From contig JAJQAS010000067.1 of NCBI GenBank assembly GCA_021203685.1, positions 1-29,414 on the forward strand: a DNA stretch of 29,414 nt, in the 5' to 3' direction. The notes under the pieces are model-generated. The model was given only the letters and a program-made list of their open reading frames with translations, had not been told where the DNA came from and made no database searches. Within the stretch, counting starts at the first letter, position 1. The number at the start of each line of letters is the position of its first letter. The DNA is from Clostridiales bacterium (GTDB lineage Bacteria; Bacillota; Clostridia; Oscillospirales; Oscillospiraceae). This document shows, piece by piece, positions 7,404-14,971 of this stretch. The translations under genes were made by a program, and so were the position numbers.

Positions 7404-7445
7404 GTACGCACAATATTGTGGTATAGTTACCGGCAGGATACCATG
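7404..7445 (+). repeat. Operator-like 42-bp repeat, copy A
   Basis: Matches copy B at 7547-7588 at 33 of 42 positions in the same orientation. It contains the perfect palindrome CACAATATTGTG (7409-7420), then ATAGTTACC, 5 variable bases and GATACCATG. It touches the -35 box of the leftward operon. A candidate binding site for the adjacent HxlR protein. Confidence 0.6.
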
Positions 7446-7493
7446 TTCCGGCCGGTTTCCTGCGCTTCGGGAGACGATTTGATCGGAACCATC

Positions 7494-7522
7494 TTGCAAT
7501 TTCCTCTTGCTGACTCTATAAT
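7494..7522 (+). promoter_or_regulatory. Promoter of the HxlR regulator gene
   Basis: TTGCAA at 7494-7499, a 17-base spacer and a consensus TATAAT at 7517-7522. The predicted start near 7529 lies just upstream of repeat copy B, so binding there would block the transcript. Confidence 0.65.
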
Positions 7523-7546
7523 AAGGATGTACGGAGAAATTGTAAA

Positions 7547-7588
7547 GTAAGCACATTATTGTGCCATAGTTACCAAATAGATACCATG
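7547..7588 (+). repeat. Operator-like 42-bp repeat, copy B
   Basis: Second copy of the element at 7404-7445, with the inverted repeat GCACA-N4-TGTGC (7551-7564) and ATAGTTACC-N5-GATACCATG. It lies between the predicted transcription start and the ribosome site of the HxlR gene, a position typical of autorepression. Confidence 0.6.
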
Positions 7589-7601
7589 GGAGGAATTTGA
7601 C

Positions 7602-7955
7602 ATGGAAACGGAAAAAGACATTCAGGCAACGCCAGCCAAGGAACTGCCTGCCTGTCCGGTGGAGACCACGCTCATGCTCATCAGCGACAAGTGGAAGGTC
7701 CTCATCCTGCGGGATCTGATGCCCGGCACAAAGCGGTTTGGCGAGCTGAAAAAATCCATCGGCCACGTCTCCCAGAAGGTGTTGACCGCCCAGCTGCGGC
7801 AGATGGAAGCCAGCGGCCTTGTCATCCGCACCGTGTTTCCCGAAGTGCCTCCCCATGTGGAGTACACGCTGACCGATTTGGGGTACAGTTTGAAGCCGAT
7901 TTTGGACGCCATGTGGGATTGGGGCGAGAACTACAAGGCGCAGAACGGGCGATGA
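7602..7955 (+). CDS. HxlR family transcriptional regulator
   Basis: A 117-residue winged-helix regulator. It has the HxlR core CPVETTLMLISDKWKVLILRDL (residues about 18-39), then GTKRFGELKKSIGHVSQKVLTAQLRQMEASGLV and the wing VEYTLTDLGYSL. Cys18 sits in the N-terminal ACPVE motif, the position of the redox- or electrophile-sensing cysteine in YodB/HypR-type members. GGGAGGA lies 10 bases before the ATG at 7602. The gene is divergent from the sirtuin operon, with one 42-bp repeat in front of each, so it probably controls both itself and that operon. The family is certain; the stress signal is inferred. Confidence 0.95.
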   Translation: METEKDIQATPAKELPACPVETTLMLISDKWKVLILRDLMPGTKRFGELKKSIGHVSQKVLTAQLRQMEASGLVIRTVFPEVPPHVEYTLTDLGYSLKPILDAMWDWGENYKAQNGR

Positions 7956-7996
7956 AGCCCGGCGTTCCCTTTTGCCGGACTGACCCTGTACTTTTC

Positions 7997-8023
7997 TTTC
8001 AGTTTAGATTCCCGTGGTATTCT
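7997..8023 (+). promoter_or_regulatory. Promoter/operator of the two-component operon
   Basis: TTTCAGTTTAG (7997-8007), then ATTCCCGTGG and a TATTCT -10 box (8018-8023). The same TTTCAGTTTAG block followed by TTTCCCG recurs at 9808-9818 before the exporter genes, so it may be the site of this response regulator. Confidence 0.45.
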
Positions 8024-8043
8024 CTCCTGCGAGGTGAGTGACG

Positions 8044-8718
8044 ATGTTCCGTATTTTAGTGGTGGACGATGACAAAAACACCCGCTGGCTGACCCAGACC
8101 ATTCTGGAGACCGAGGGCTATCAGGTGTTCTGTGCCAAAGATGGGGAGGAGGCCCTGGCCCTGCTGGACCGGGAGTACATCGACCTGGTGGTGCTGGACG
8201 TTATGATGCCCAAACTGGACGGATACGGCTTCACCGAGGCGCTGCGCGCCGTCAACGCCAACCTGCCCATCCTGATGGTGTCCGCCAAGCAGCTTCCCGC
8301 CGACCGGAACCGGGGCTTTCGGCTGGGCATCGACGACTATATGGTCAAGCCGGTGGACGAGGAGGAGCTGTTGCTGCGCATCAAGGCGCTGCTGCGCCGG
8401 GCCAGGATCGCCAATGAGAGGAAGATCCAAATTGGCGATGTGACGCTGGACTACGACAGCATGACCGTCAGCCGGGGAGGACAGATCCAGACGCTGCCCC
8501 AAAAGGAATTTCTGCTGCTGTACAAGCTGCTCTCCTACCCCGGTAAAATTTTCACCCGCATCGAACTGATGGACGAAATCTGGGGCCAGGAGTCCAACAC
8601 CGGCTGGGAGACCGTCACCGTCCACATCGGGCGGCTGCGAAAGCGGTTCGAGGGCTGGCCGGAATTTGAGATCGTCTCCGTCCGGGGGCTGGGCTACAAG
8701 GCGGTGAAAAAGGGATGA
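8044..8718 (+). CDS. OmpR-family response regulator
   Basis: A 224-residue DNA-binding response regulator. The receiver domain (1-115) has the acidic pocket at Asp8-Asp9, the phospho-acceptor Asp52 in LVVLDVMMP and the switch lysine Lys102 in MVKPVD. The C-terminal winged helix (about 130-224) ends with TVTVHIGRLRKRFE...IVSVRGLGYKA, the OmpR/PhoB signature. The frame has a GTG at 8038, but GAGGTGA at 8031-8037 suits the ATG at 8044. Its stop overlaps the histidine-kinase start (ATGA), so the pair is translationally coupled. It probably controls the exporter genes immediately downstream; the signal is unknown. Confidence 0.97.
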   Translation: MFRILVVDDDKNTRWLTQTILETEGYQVFCAKDGEEALALLDREYIDLVVLDVMMPKLDGYGFTEALRAVNANLPILMVSAKQLPADRNRGFRLGIDDYMVKPVDEEELLLRIKALLRRARIANERKIQIGDVTLDYDSMTVSRGGQIQTLPQKEFLLLYKLLSYPGKIFTRIELMDEIWGQESNTGWETVTVHIGRLRKRFEGWPEFEIVSVRGLGYKAVKKG

Positions 8719-9779
8719 GACGCAAGTGCAAAAAACAGCCGCCGTCCCTCCTGCCATGGCTGGCGCTGTTCATCTTCCTGCTGCTGTTCGCCTCGCTGTT
8801 CCTGACCTTCGGCATTTTCGTGCTGTTGGGGAGAGCGGGACTGTTGACCTGGGAGCGCGGCCCCGCATCCGGGCTGCCCATGCCGCTGCTGTACTTCTGC
8901 TTTGCCAGCGTTGTCATTGGGTCTGTTCTGTCGCTGCTCATCACCTACCTGCCGGTGCGCTTCGTCAACAAGATCATCGGGGGGATGTATCGGCTGGCGG
9001 ACGGGGATTTTTCTGTTCGCATCCAGACCAATTTGCCGGGACCGGGGCAAAACCTGACCAGGGCGTTCAACACCCTGGCCGAGGAGCTGGGAAACACCGA
9101 GCTGCTGCGCAGCGACTTTGTCAACAACTTCTCCCACGAGATGAAAACCCCCATCGTCTCCATCCGGGGCTTCGCCCGGCTGCTGCGCAAGCAGCCGCTG
9201 ACCGAAGTGCAGGCCCAGTACGCCCAGGTCATCGCAGAGGAGGCCCAGCGGCTGAGCGTGATGACGGAGAAAATTCTGAGTCTGACCAAGGTGGAAAACC
9301 AGACCATTTTGACCGGCGCGGCCCCCTTTGACCTGTCCGAACAGCTCCGCAAGAGCATCTTGCTGCTGATGGAGCGCATCGAGGCCAAAGGGCTGGAGCT
9401 GGAGGCAGACTTCCCGGAGGTGACGGTTTCCGGCAACGCCGAGCTGCTGGAGCAGGTCTGGGTCAATGTGCTGGACAACGCCGTCAAGTTCTCCCCGGAG
9501 GGCGGGACGGTGGCCGTCTCTGTCCGCCCCGGAGCCGAGGCCGTCACCGTTTCCGTTCTGAACCAGGCGGAGCCGCTGCCAGCAGAGGCCCAGCGGCGCA
9601 TTTTCCAGAAGTTCTACCAGGCGGACGCCTCCCACAGCGGCGAGGGGGCCGGCATCGGCCTGTCGCTGGTGAAGAAGATCGTGGAGCTGCACCGGGGGAC
9701 GGTGCAGGTGGCGTGGGAGGAGGGAATCTTTTCCCTCCGGGTGACGCTGCCCAACGATGGAAAGGGCGGCGATTCGTGA
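8715..9779 (+). CDS. Sensor histidine kinase
   Basis: A 354-residue membrane sensor kinase. Transmembrane segments lie at about 12-39 and 57-78 with a short outer loop between them, too small for a classical ligand domain. A HAMP-like region follows, then HisKA with the phospho-acceptor His141 in FSHEMKTPI and an ATPase domain with the N box NVLDNAVKFS and the G box GAGIGLSLVKK. Kinases with such a short sensor loop often take their signal from the associated transporter (family knowledge). The ATG overlaps the regulator stop by 4 bases. A hairpin terminator lies 50 bases after the stop. Partner of the preceding regulator. Confidence 0.96.
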   Translation: MRRKCKKQPPSLLPWLALFIFLLLFASLFLTFGIFVLLGRAGLLTWERGPASGLPMPLLYFCFASVVIGSVLSLLITYLPVRFVNKIIGGMYRLADGDFSVRIQTNLPGPGQNLTRAFNTLAEELGNTELLRSDFVNNFSHEMKTPIVSIRGFARLLRKQPLTEVQAQYAQVIAEEAQRLSVMTEKILSLTKVENQTILTGAAPFDLSEQLRKSILLLMERIEAKGLELEADFPEVTVSGNAELLEQVWVNVLDNAVKFSPEGGTVAVSVRPGAEAVTVSVLNQAEPLPAEAQRRIFQKFYQADASHSGEGAGIGLSLVKKIVELHRGTVQVAWEEGIFSLRVTLPNDGKGGDS

Positions 9780-9807
9780 CTTTACAATTCCTTTAAACCC
9801 GGTTTCG

Positions 9808-9832
9808 TTTCAGTTTAGGTTTCCCGTATAAA
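9808..9832 (+). promoter_or_regulatory. Candidate promoter/operator of the exporter operon
   Basis: TTTCAGTTTAG (9808-9818) followed by GTTTCCCG and a TATAAA -10 box (9827-9832). It matches the element before the response-regulator gene. The hairpin of the next feature begins inside the -10 box, so the start would fall within the left arm of that hairpin. Confidence 0.42.
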
Positions 9833-9873
9833 ATGCCTCCTGTGAGCGCGGCAAGCGCGACAGGAGGCATTTT
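9830..9873 (+). terminator. Hairpin terminator after the two-component genes
   Basis: A perfect 14-bp stem (9830-9843 with 9860-9873, core GCCTCCTGT/ACAGGAGGC) has a GC-rich loop that can itself pair (GCGC/GCGC); TTTTT closes it. It lies 50 bases after the kinase stop and would limit read-through into the exporter genes. Confidence 0.7.
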
Positions 9874-9900
9874 TGATGCGTATTAAGGAGGCACAACGCC

Positions 9901-10014
9901 ATGAAACCTGAGAAGAAAACCCGTACCGATCACAAGGGCCTGCTCTTTGTCCTCGCCATGCCTGATTGTTGCGACGGCAGCGCTGAACCGCAGGAAGGAG
10001 GCGTGACGGCATGA
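9901..10014 (+). CDS. Unrecognised 37-residue leader ORF coupled to the adaptor gene
   Basis: A strong AAGGAGG (9885-9891) stands 9 bases before an ATG at 9901. The 37-codon frame begins MKPEKKTRTDHKGLLFVLAM and ends EGGVTA, and contains a Cys-Cys pair (PDCCDGS). Its TGA overlaps the ATG of the adaptor gene (ATGA at 10011-10014), the classic layout for translational coupling, and the adaptor's own ribosome site GGAAGGAGG lies within it. There is a basic start, a short hydrophobic patch (LLFVLAM) and an acidic tail. It may be a regulatory leader peptide or a small membrane or secreted peptide; no family is recognised. Confidence 0.55.
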   Translation: MKPEKKTRTDHKGLLFVLAMPDCCDGSAEPQEGGVTA

Positions 10015-11672
10015 AGGAGAAGGCGAAGGCGGTGGGGAAAGCCCTGTGGCGGCACAAAATCCGAACCGTTCTTGTGTTGCTGGTGGTGGCAGTTGTGCTG
10101 GTGCGGCTGCTGACCCCCACCAACGCCACGGCGGGCATGACCGAGGAGACCGCCGAACTGCGGGACATCACCACCTACAACAGCTTTGTGGGCAACGTGG
10201 AGGCGGACACCGAGCGCAGCGTGCTCTCCCAGGCCAGCGCCGAAGTGCTGGAGGTGCTGGTAGAGGAGGGAGACACCGTGGAGGAGGGGGATGTCATCGC
10301 CACCCTGGACACCTCTGACGTGGAATACACCATCGCTCAGATGGAGGCGACGCTCGCCTCCACCCAGACCGCCAACGAATACAACATCAAGGACGCCCAA
10401 ACCAACTACGACAACGCAAAAGAGGCGCTGGACAGCGGCCTGAACAGCTCCGTGGTCAGTGCGAAGTCCCAGATGGACTCCGCTAAGGAAGCCTACGAGA
10501 CCGCCAAGGACACCTATAATTCCGCCAAGTCCCAAATCGACAACGGAACCTATTCCGCTACCGCCTCCTATTACACCGCCCGCAGCGAGGCCAAGGCCGC
10601 CCTGGAGACGGCGGAATCCAACTTGGAGGACGGAGAGGACGCCGTCGCCGCCTGCGAGGCTGCCCTGGAGGAAGCCCAGGCCGCGCTGGAAGCCGCCCAA
10701 GCGGACGAAACTATCACCGACCTGTCCAGCTATGAGCTGGCGGTCACCAACGCCCAGACCGACCTGACCACCGCTCAAACGAATTTGACGGCGCTGGAGG
10801 CGGCGGTCACCTCCGCAGAGAGCGCCTACGAGACCGCCAAGAGCCAGTTCAACAGCGCGAAGAAGTCCGCCCTCAGCAGCCTCAGCGATTCGGTCAGCTC
10901 CGCCAAGACCACCTATGAAAACGCTAAGACAAGTTACGAGGCGGCGGTGCTGGCGGCGGAGCAGCAGCTGGAGACCTACGAGAACGCTCTGGAAAAGACG
11001 GAGGCCACCGCCGACACCACCACCAGCGAGCTGGAGCTGCAAAACCTCTATGATTCGCTGGAGGACTACACCATCACCGCACCCTGCTCCGGGACTGTCA
11101 CCGAGCTGAACATCTCCGAAGGGGACATGGCAACCAGCGGCGTGACGGTGGCCACCATCTCCAATCTGAACGCCATGACCATCGCCATCACCGTGGACGA
11201 GTACTCCATCATCAACACCTCTGTGGGCAGCGACGTCACCGTCTATGTGGACTCCATCGACAGCACCTATGAGGGCACCCTGACCTGGATCGCCGACACC
11301 GCCACCATCTCCAACGGCGTCTCCTATTACGAGGCGGAGGTCAGCTTCACGGCGGACGACCTGGTGCGCAGCGGCATGAGCGTGGAGGTCCGCCTGACCA
11401 ACGTGGACGAAAAAGATGTAGTGACCATTTCCGTCGATTCCCTGAATTACAACGACGACAACACTGCCTATGTCTACACCCTGGACGAGGACGGCAACGT
11501 GGTCACCCAGACTGTGACGCTGGGGGTCTCCGACGGCAGCTATGTCCAAATCACCGACGGGCTGGAGGAGGGCGACAGCGTTTTCCTGGCCGGTTCCTCT
11601 GACGGTACCCTCTCCTCCACCATGGAGAGCCGGGTGGAAATGGTCTCCGGGGTGCTTGGAGCGGGGGATTGA
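10011..11672 (+). CDS. HlyD/MacA-type efflux adaptor protein
   Basis: A 553-residue membrane fusion protein. An N-terminal membrane anchor (about 19-37) is followed by the first half of a lipoyl-like domain (SAEVLEVLVEEGDTVEEGDVIATLDTSD, about 75-105) and a very long alanine/glutamate/threonine-rich coiled coil (about 105-335). The second lipoyl half (YTITAPCSGTVTELNISEGDMA) and beta-barrel domains complete it. In Gram-positive bacteria such proteins link a MacB-type ABC exporter to the cell surface. GGAAGGAGG at 9993-10001 serves the ATG at 10011, which overlaps the preceding small ORF. The coiled coil is longer than in most MacA proteins. Substrate is unknown; peptides or antimicrobials are typical. 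Confidence 0.95.
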   Translation: MKEKAKAVGKALWRHKIRTVLVLLVVAVVLVRLLTPTNATAGMTEETAELRDITTYNSFVGNVEADTERSVLSQASAEVLEVLVEEGDTVEEGDVIATLDTSDVEYTIAQMEATLASTQTANEYNIKDAQTNYDNAKEALDSGLNSSVVSAKSQMDSAKEAYETAKDTYNSAKSQIDNGTYSATASYYTARSEAKAALETAESNLEDGEDAVAACEAALEEAQAALEAAQADETITDLSSYELAVTNAQTDLTTAQTNLTALEAAVTSAESAYETAKSQFNSAKKSALSSLSDSVSSAKTTYENAKTSYEAAVLAAEQQLETYENALEKTEATADTTTSELELQNLYDSLEDYTITAPCSGTVTELNISEGDMATSGVTVATISNLNAMTIAITVDEYSIINTSVGSDVTVYVDSIDSTYEGTLTWIADTATISNGVSYYEAEVSFTADDLVRSGMSVEVRLTNVDEKDVVTISVDSLNYNDDNTAYVYTLDEDGNVVTQTVTLGVSDGSYVQITDGLEEGDSVFLAGSSDGTLSSTMESRVEMVSGVLGAGD

Positions 11673-11676
11673 CGAG

Positions 11677-12447
11677 ATGAAGCTGAAAAACCCCTTCCGG
11701 CGGGAGAAACCGGTTTATGAGCCGGAACTGACCGTCTACCAGCCCCAAAGCGGCCAGCCGGAGGAAATTCTCAACATGCGCGGCATTGTGAAGGAGTACC
11801 CCATGGGGGAGGAGGTCTCCGTGGTGCTGAAGGGCATTGACCTCTCCGTCTGCCGGGGGGAGTTCCTGGCGGTTCTGGGGCCTTCCGGCAGCGGCAAAAG
11901 CACGCTGATGAACATCATCGGCTGCCTGGACACCCCCACCGCCGGGGAATACTGGCTGGACCACCAGCACATCGCCCACCAGGACGAAAAGACCCTGGCC
12001 CACATCCGCAGCAAGGAGGTGGGGTTCATCTTCCAGTCCTTCTACCTGCTCCAGCGGCAGACCGCCCGGCAGAACGTGGAGCTGCCCCTGATTTACGCGG
12101 GAATGCCCGAAAAGGAGCGCAAGGCCCGGACAGAGGAAATGCTGCGCATGGTGGGGCTGGAGGACAAGATGGACTACTACCCAAACCAGCTCTCCGGCGG
12201 CCAGCAGCAGCGGGTAGCCATCGCCCGCGCCATTTCCACCGACCCCACCATTTTGCTGGCGGACGAACCCACCGGTGCGCTGGACCAGAAAACCGGCGCA
12301 CAGGTGATGCAGATTTTCCAGCAGCTCAACAGCCAGGGCAGGACCATCATCATGATCACCCACGACGCCCACATCGCCGGGTACGCCAAGCGCATCGTGC
12401 GGATTTTGGACGGAAACATCAGTGAGGGGGAGGTTGCCGATGCGTAG
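11677..12447 (+). CDS. MacB-type ABC transporter ATP-binding protein
   Basis: A 256-residue ATPase of the LolD/MacB family. A family-typical ABC domain starts near residue 28. It has Walker A GPSGSGKST, a Q-loop in FIFQSFYLL, signature LSGGQQQR, Walker B TILLADEPTGALD and the H-loop histidine in MITHD. The first 27 residues (KNPFRREKPVYEPELTVYQPQ) are an extra N-terminal extension. The ATG at 11677 is 4 bases after the adaptor stop. Its last 8 bases overlap the permease start, so adaptor, ATPase and permease form one translationally linked operon. It powers the exporter from the cytoplasmic face of the membrane. Confidence 0.96.
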   Translation: MKLKNPFRREKPVYEPELTVYQPQSGQPEEILNMRGIVKEYPMGEEVSVVLKGIDLSVCRGEFLAVLGPSGSGKSTLMNIIGCLDTPTAGEYWLDHQHIAHQDEKTLAHIRSKEVGFIFQSFYLLQRQTARQNVELPLIYAGMPEKERKARTEEMLRMVGLEDKMDYYPNQLSGGQQQRVAIARAISTDPTILLADEPTGALDQKTGAQVMQIFQQLNSQGRTIIMITHDAHIAGYAKRIVRILDGNISEGEVADA

Positions 12448-13639
12448 ACTGGGTATGCTGAAACAGAGCGCCAGAATGTCGGTGGAGAACATCCTCGGCA
12501 ACCGTATGCGCTCCTTTTTGACCATGCTGGGCATTATCATCGGCGTGACGGCGGTGATTTCCCTGATGACCATCGTGACCGGCGTGACGGACTATATGAT
12601 GAGCCAGTTTTCCAGCATGGGGGCCGACTCCATCACCGTCAGCGTTACCGGCACGGTGGTCAAAAGCGGCCTGACGGAGACCGACCTGGCCGACATCGAG
12701 GCGCTGGATAACGTGGCCGGTACCTCCCCCTCCATCACCGTCACCGCCAATGTGGTGCGGGACGGGCAGATCAGCGATGAGGTGACCGTCACCGGCAAGA
12801 GCGACATGTATTTTATCCACAACGACATCATCACCTACGGCCGGGGGCTTTACAGCACCGACATGGACGGCAGCGTCAACGTCTGCGTCATTGACACCAA
12901 CTGCGCCCAGGCGTTTTTCCTGGGGGAGGACCCGGTGGGGCAGCAGATTCAAATCGGCGGCGTGCAGTACACGGTGGTGGGGATCTGCGGGGAGGACGAC
13001 AGCCTGCTCTCCAGCTTTACCGGCGGCAGCAGTGACAACGGCGCCATTTACATCCCCTATCAGAACGCCCTGCTGCTGAACGGACGCTACACCATCAACA
13101 GCCTGGAGGTCTATGTGGCGGACACCGAGGAGACCGATGCCCTGGTGGACGAGCTGGAGCAGCTGCTGGACAGCGCCTTTAACAACGCCGACGACGCTTA
13201 TTCCGTCGTCAACATGACCAGTCTGGTGGACATGATGAACACCATGCAGACCATGATGACCAGTCTGCTGGCGGGCATCGCCTCCATTGCGCTGTTGGTG
13301 GGCGGCATCGGCATTATGAACATGATGCTGGTCAGCGTCACCGAGCGCACCCGCGAGATCGGCCTGCGCAAGGCGCTGGGCGCGGAACCCAGTACGATAC
13401 AAATTCAGTTCCTGATGGAATCCATCATTCTGTCGGTGCTGGGGGGTCTCATCGGCATTTTGCTGGGAGAACTGATCTCCTACGCCGCCGCACAGATGAT
13501 GGGGCTGGACTTTGCCCTCAATGTGTCCGCCATCGCCCTGGGGTTTGGCTTCTCCCTGGGAGTGGGCGTGCTGTTTGGCTGGGCGCCCGCCCGGAACGCC
13601 AGCCGACTGAACCCCATCGACGCGCTGAGAAGCGAGTGA
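12440..13639 (+). CDS. MacB-type ABC transporter permease
   Basis: A 399-residue permease. One N-terminal transmembrane helix (about 27-47, MLGIIIGVTAVISLM) is followed by a large extracellular MacB_PCD domain (about 50-270) and a C-terminal FtsX domain with three helices (about 275-390). The FtsX part includes GGIGIMNMMLVSVTERTREIGLRKALGA, the family hallmark. It ends ARNASRLNPIDALRSE, also typical. GGGGAGG sits 7 bases before the ATG at 12440, which overlaps the ATPase gene. Type VII mechanotransmission exporters of this layout move substrates already outside the membrane; the substrate here is unknown. Confidence 0.95.
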   Translation: MRRLGMLKQSARMSVENILGNRMRSFLTMLGIIIGVTAVISLMTIVTGVTDYMMSQFSSMGADSITVSVTGTVVKSGLTETDLADIEALDNVAGTSPSITVTANVVRDGQISDEVTVTGKSDMYFIHNDIITYGRGLYSTDMDGSVNVCVIDTNCAQAFFLGEDPVGQQIQIGGVQYTVVGICGEDDSLLSSFTGGSSDNGAIYIPYQNALLLNGRYTINSLEVYVADTEETDALVDELEQLLDSAFNNADDAYSVVNMTSLVDMMNTMQTMMTSLLAGIASIALLVGGIGIMNMMLVSVTERTREIGLRKALGAEPSTIQIQFLMESIILSVLGGLIGILLGELISYAAAQMMGLDFALNVSAIALGFGFSLGVGVLFGWAPARNASRLNPIDALRSE

Positions 13640-14072
13640 AAGTAGCCTTTCCGGCCGGATGCCGCGCCGGAAAATGCGGGCGCACGGGAGCTGCGTCTGC
13701 TGTTCCATCTCCGCATCCCCTTCGTTCCGGCGCCCTGCCAGATGGTTCGAAATGACCTGCTGATGGGAAGGCATTCCGCAAAAGTTCCCATGGTAAAATG
13801 GATTCAACAAGACCTCAAAAGCCACATTGCAGCCTTTTGCCGGGGCCTGCAATGTGGCTTCTGCTCTGCCTGGACCTCCCGCAGAGATGCAGCCGCCGCG
13901 TCTGGCAGCCCCGTTGGAACCAACTATAAAAATGAATAGTGACTAATCAATTTGCAACTATCTTTCTTTCTCGAAGCAGGTGTTGTAAAATCATCCTGGA
14001 AAAAGCGACACCATGGGATGCAGGGAGAAGCGAAGCTTCGGAAGCACCCCTTGAGGGTAGAGGAGACACTTC
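13640..14072. other. Intergenic stretch between exporter and sirtuin copy 2
   Basis: No gene is supported in these 433 bases. An 8-bp hairpin (13648-13655 with 13666-13673) lies just after the exporter stop, and a stronger one follows at 13819-13860. The last 130 bases are AT-richer and should hold the promoter of the second sirtuin pair, but no convincing -35/-10 pair was found. Confidence 0.5.
13819..13860 (+). terminator. Hairpin, probable terminator downstream of the exporter operon
   Basis: AAGCCACATTGCAG (13819-13832) pairs perfectly with CTGCAATGTGGCTT (13847-13860), a 14-bp stem. The following TCTGCTCT is only moderately thymine-rich, so termination strength is uncertain. Confidence 0.55.
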
Positions 14073-14958
14073 ATGAGATACAACGGAATTGTTTACGATG
14101 TGACAGGGGCCTACGAGACGGAATACTTCAAACTGGCGAAGGCGTTCCGGGAGGCGGATGCCGTCATCGTGGGGGGCCGGCAGCGGTCTGTCCACTTCGG
14201 CGGGGTTTGAATACGGCGGGGAACGCCTGCAGGCGCTGTTCGGCGACTTTGTGGAAAAGTACGGTATGCCGGACATTTACCACGGCTGCTTCGCCAATTT
14301 TGAGAGCAACGAGGAGCGGTGGGCCTACTGGGCGCGCTGGTCTTACTACCACGCCTTCTGCCCCCTGCCCAAGGATACGCTGGTGAAGCTCCGGGAGCTG
14401 CTGGAGGGAAAGGACTACTTTGTGCTGACCACCAACGTAGACCACACCTTCCAGCGGGCGGGGTACGACAAGAAAAAGCTCTGCTATACCCAGGGAGACC
14501 TGGGCCTGTTCCAGTGCAGCGGTCCCTGTCATGCCGCCACCTATGACAACTACGAGACCATCAAGGCCATGCACGAGCAGGAAAAAGATTTGAAGGTCCC
14601 CACAGAGCTGATCCCCCACTGCCCCAAATGCGGACGGGAGATGGACTTCAACCTCTACTGGGACAACACCTTCGTCCGGGACAAGGGCTGGCACATCGCC
14701 TACCAGCGGTATCAGAACTATCTGGCAGAGCATCAGACGGGAAAGGTGCTGTACCTGGAGCTGGGGGTGGGCTTCAACTCTCCCGGCGTCATCAAGGTGC
14801 CCTTCTGGCAGATGACCATGAAAAACCAGGAGGCCACCTTTGCCAGCATCAACCTGGCCGACCCCAGTTACCCGGAGGCGCTGGATGGGCGGGCCATCGT
14901 CATCAGCCACGACATTGACGCGGTCATCCGCAGATTGCTGGCGGAGCAGAAAGGGTAA
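14073..14958 (+). pseudogene. Class M sirtuin copy 2, frameshifted at a G6 tract
   Basis: AGAGGAG precedes an ATG at 14073. The frame reads MRYNGIVYDVTGAYETEYFK... to EADAVIVG, then runs into six G residues (14171-14176) and stops at 14208-14210 after 45 codons. Removing one G gives GAGSGLSTSAGFEYGGE, the sirtuin NAD loop, and the frame then stays open to 14958. The rest is fully conserved: TTNVDH, TQGDLG with Gln in place of the catalytic His, CSGPC and CPKC zinc cysteines, and the C-terminal ELGVGFNSPGVIK. As written the gene is broken by one base; a sequencing error, slipped-strand phase variation or true decay are all possible. It lies 13 bases before its macrodomain partner. Confidence 0.88.
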
Positions 14959-14971
14959 CGTGGGCGACGCT

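Noticed and set aside
9930..11549. Very long open frame antisense to the efflux adaptor; similar ones lie antisense to the transporter (17780-19051) and the PLP enzymes (20458-22200).
   Set aside because: High GC and the codon pattern of the real genes keep the opposite frame open; the translations are low-complexity (G, V, H, Q, D runs), without motifs or ribosome sites.
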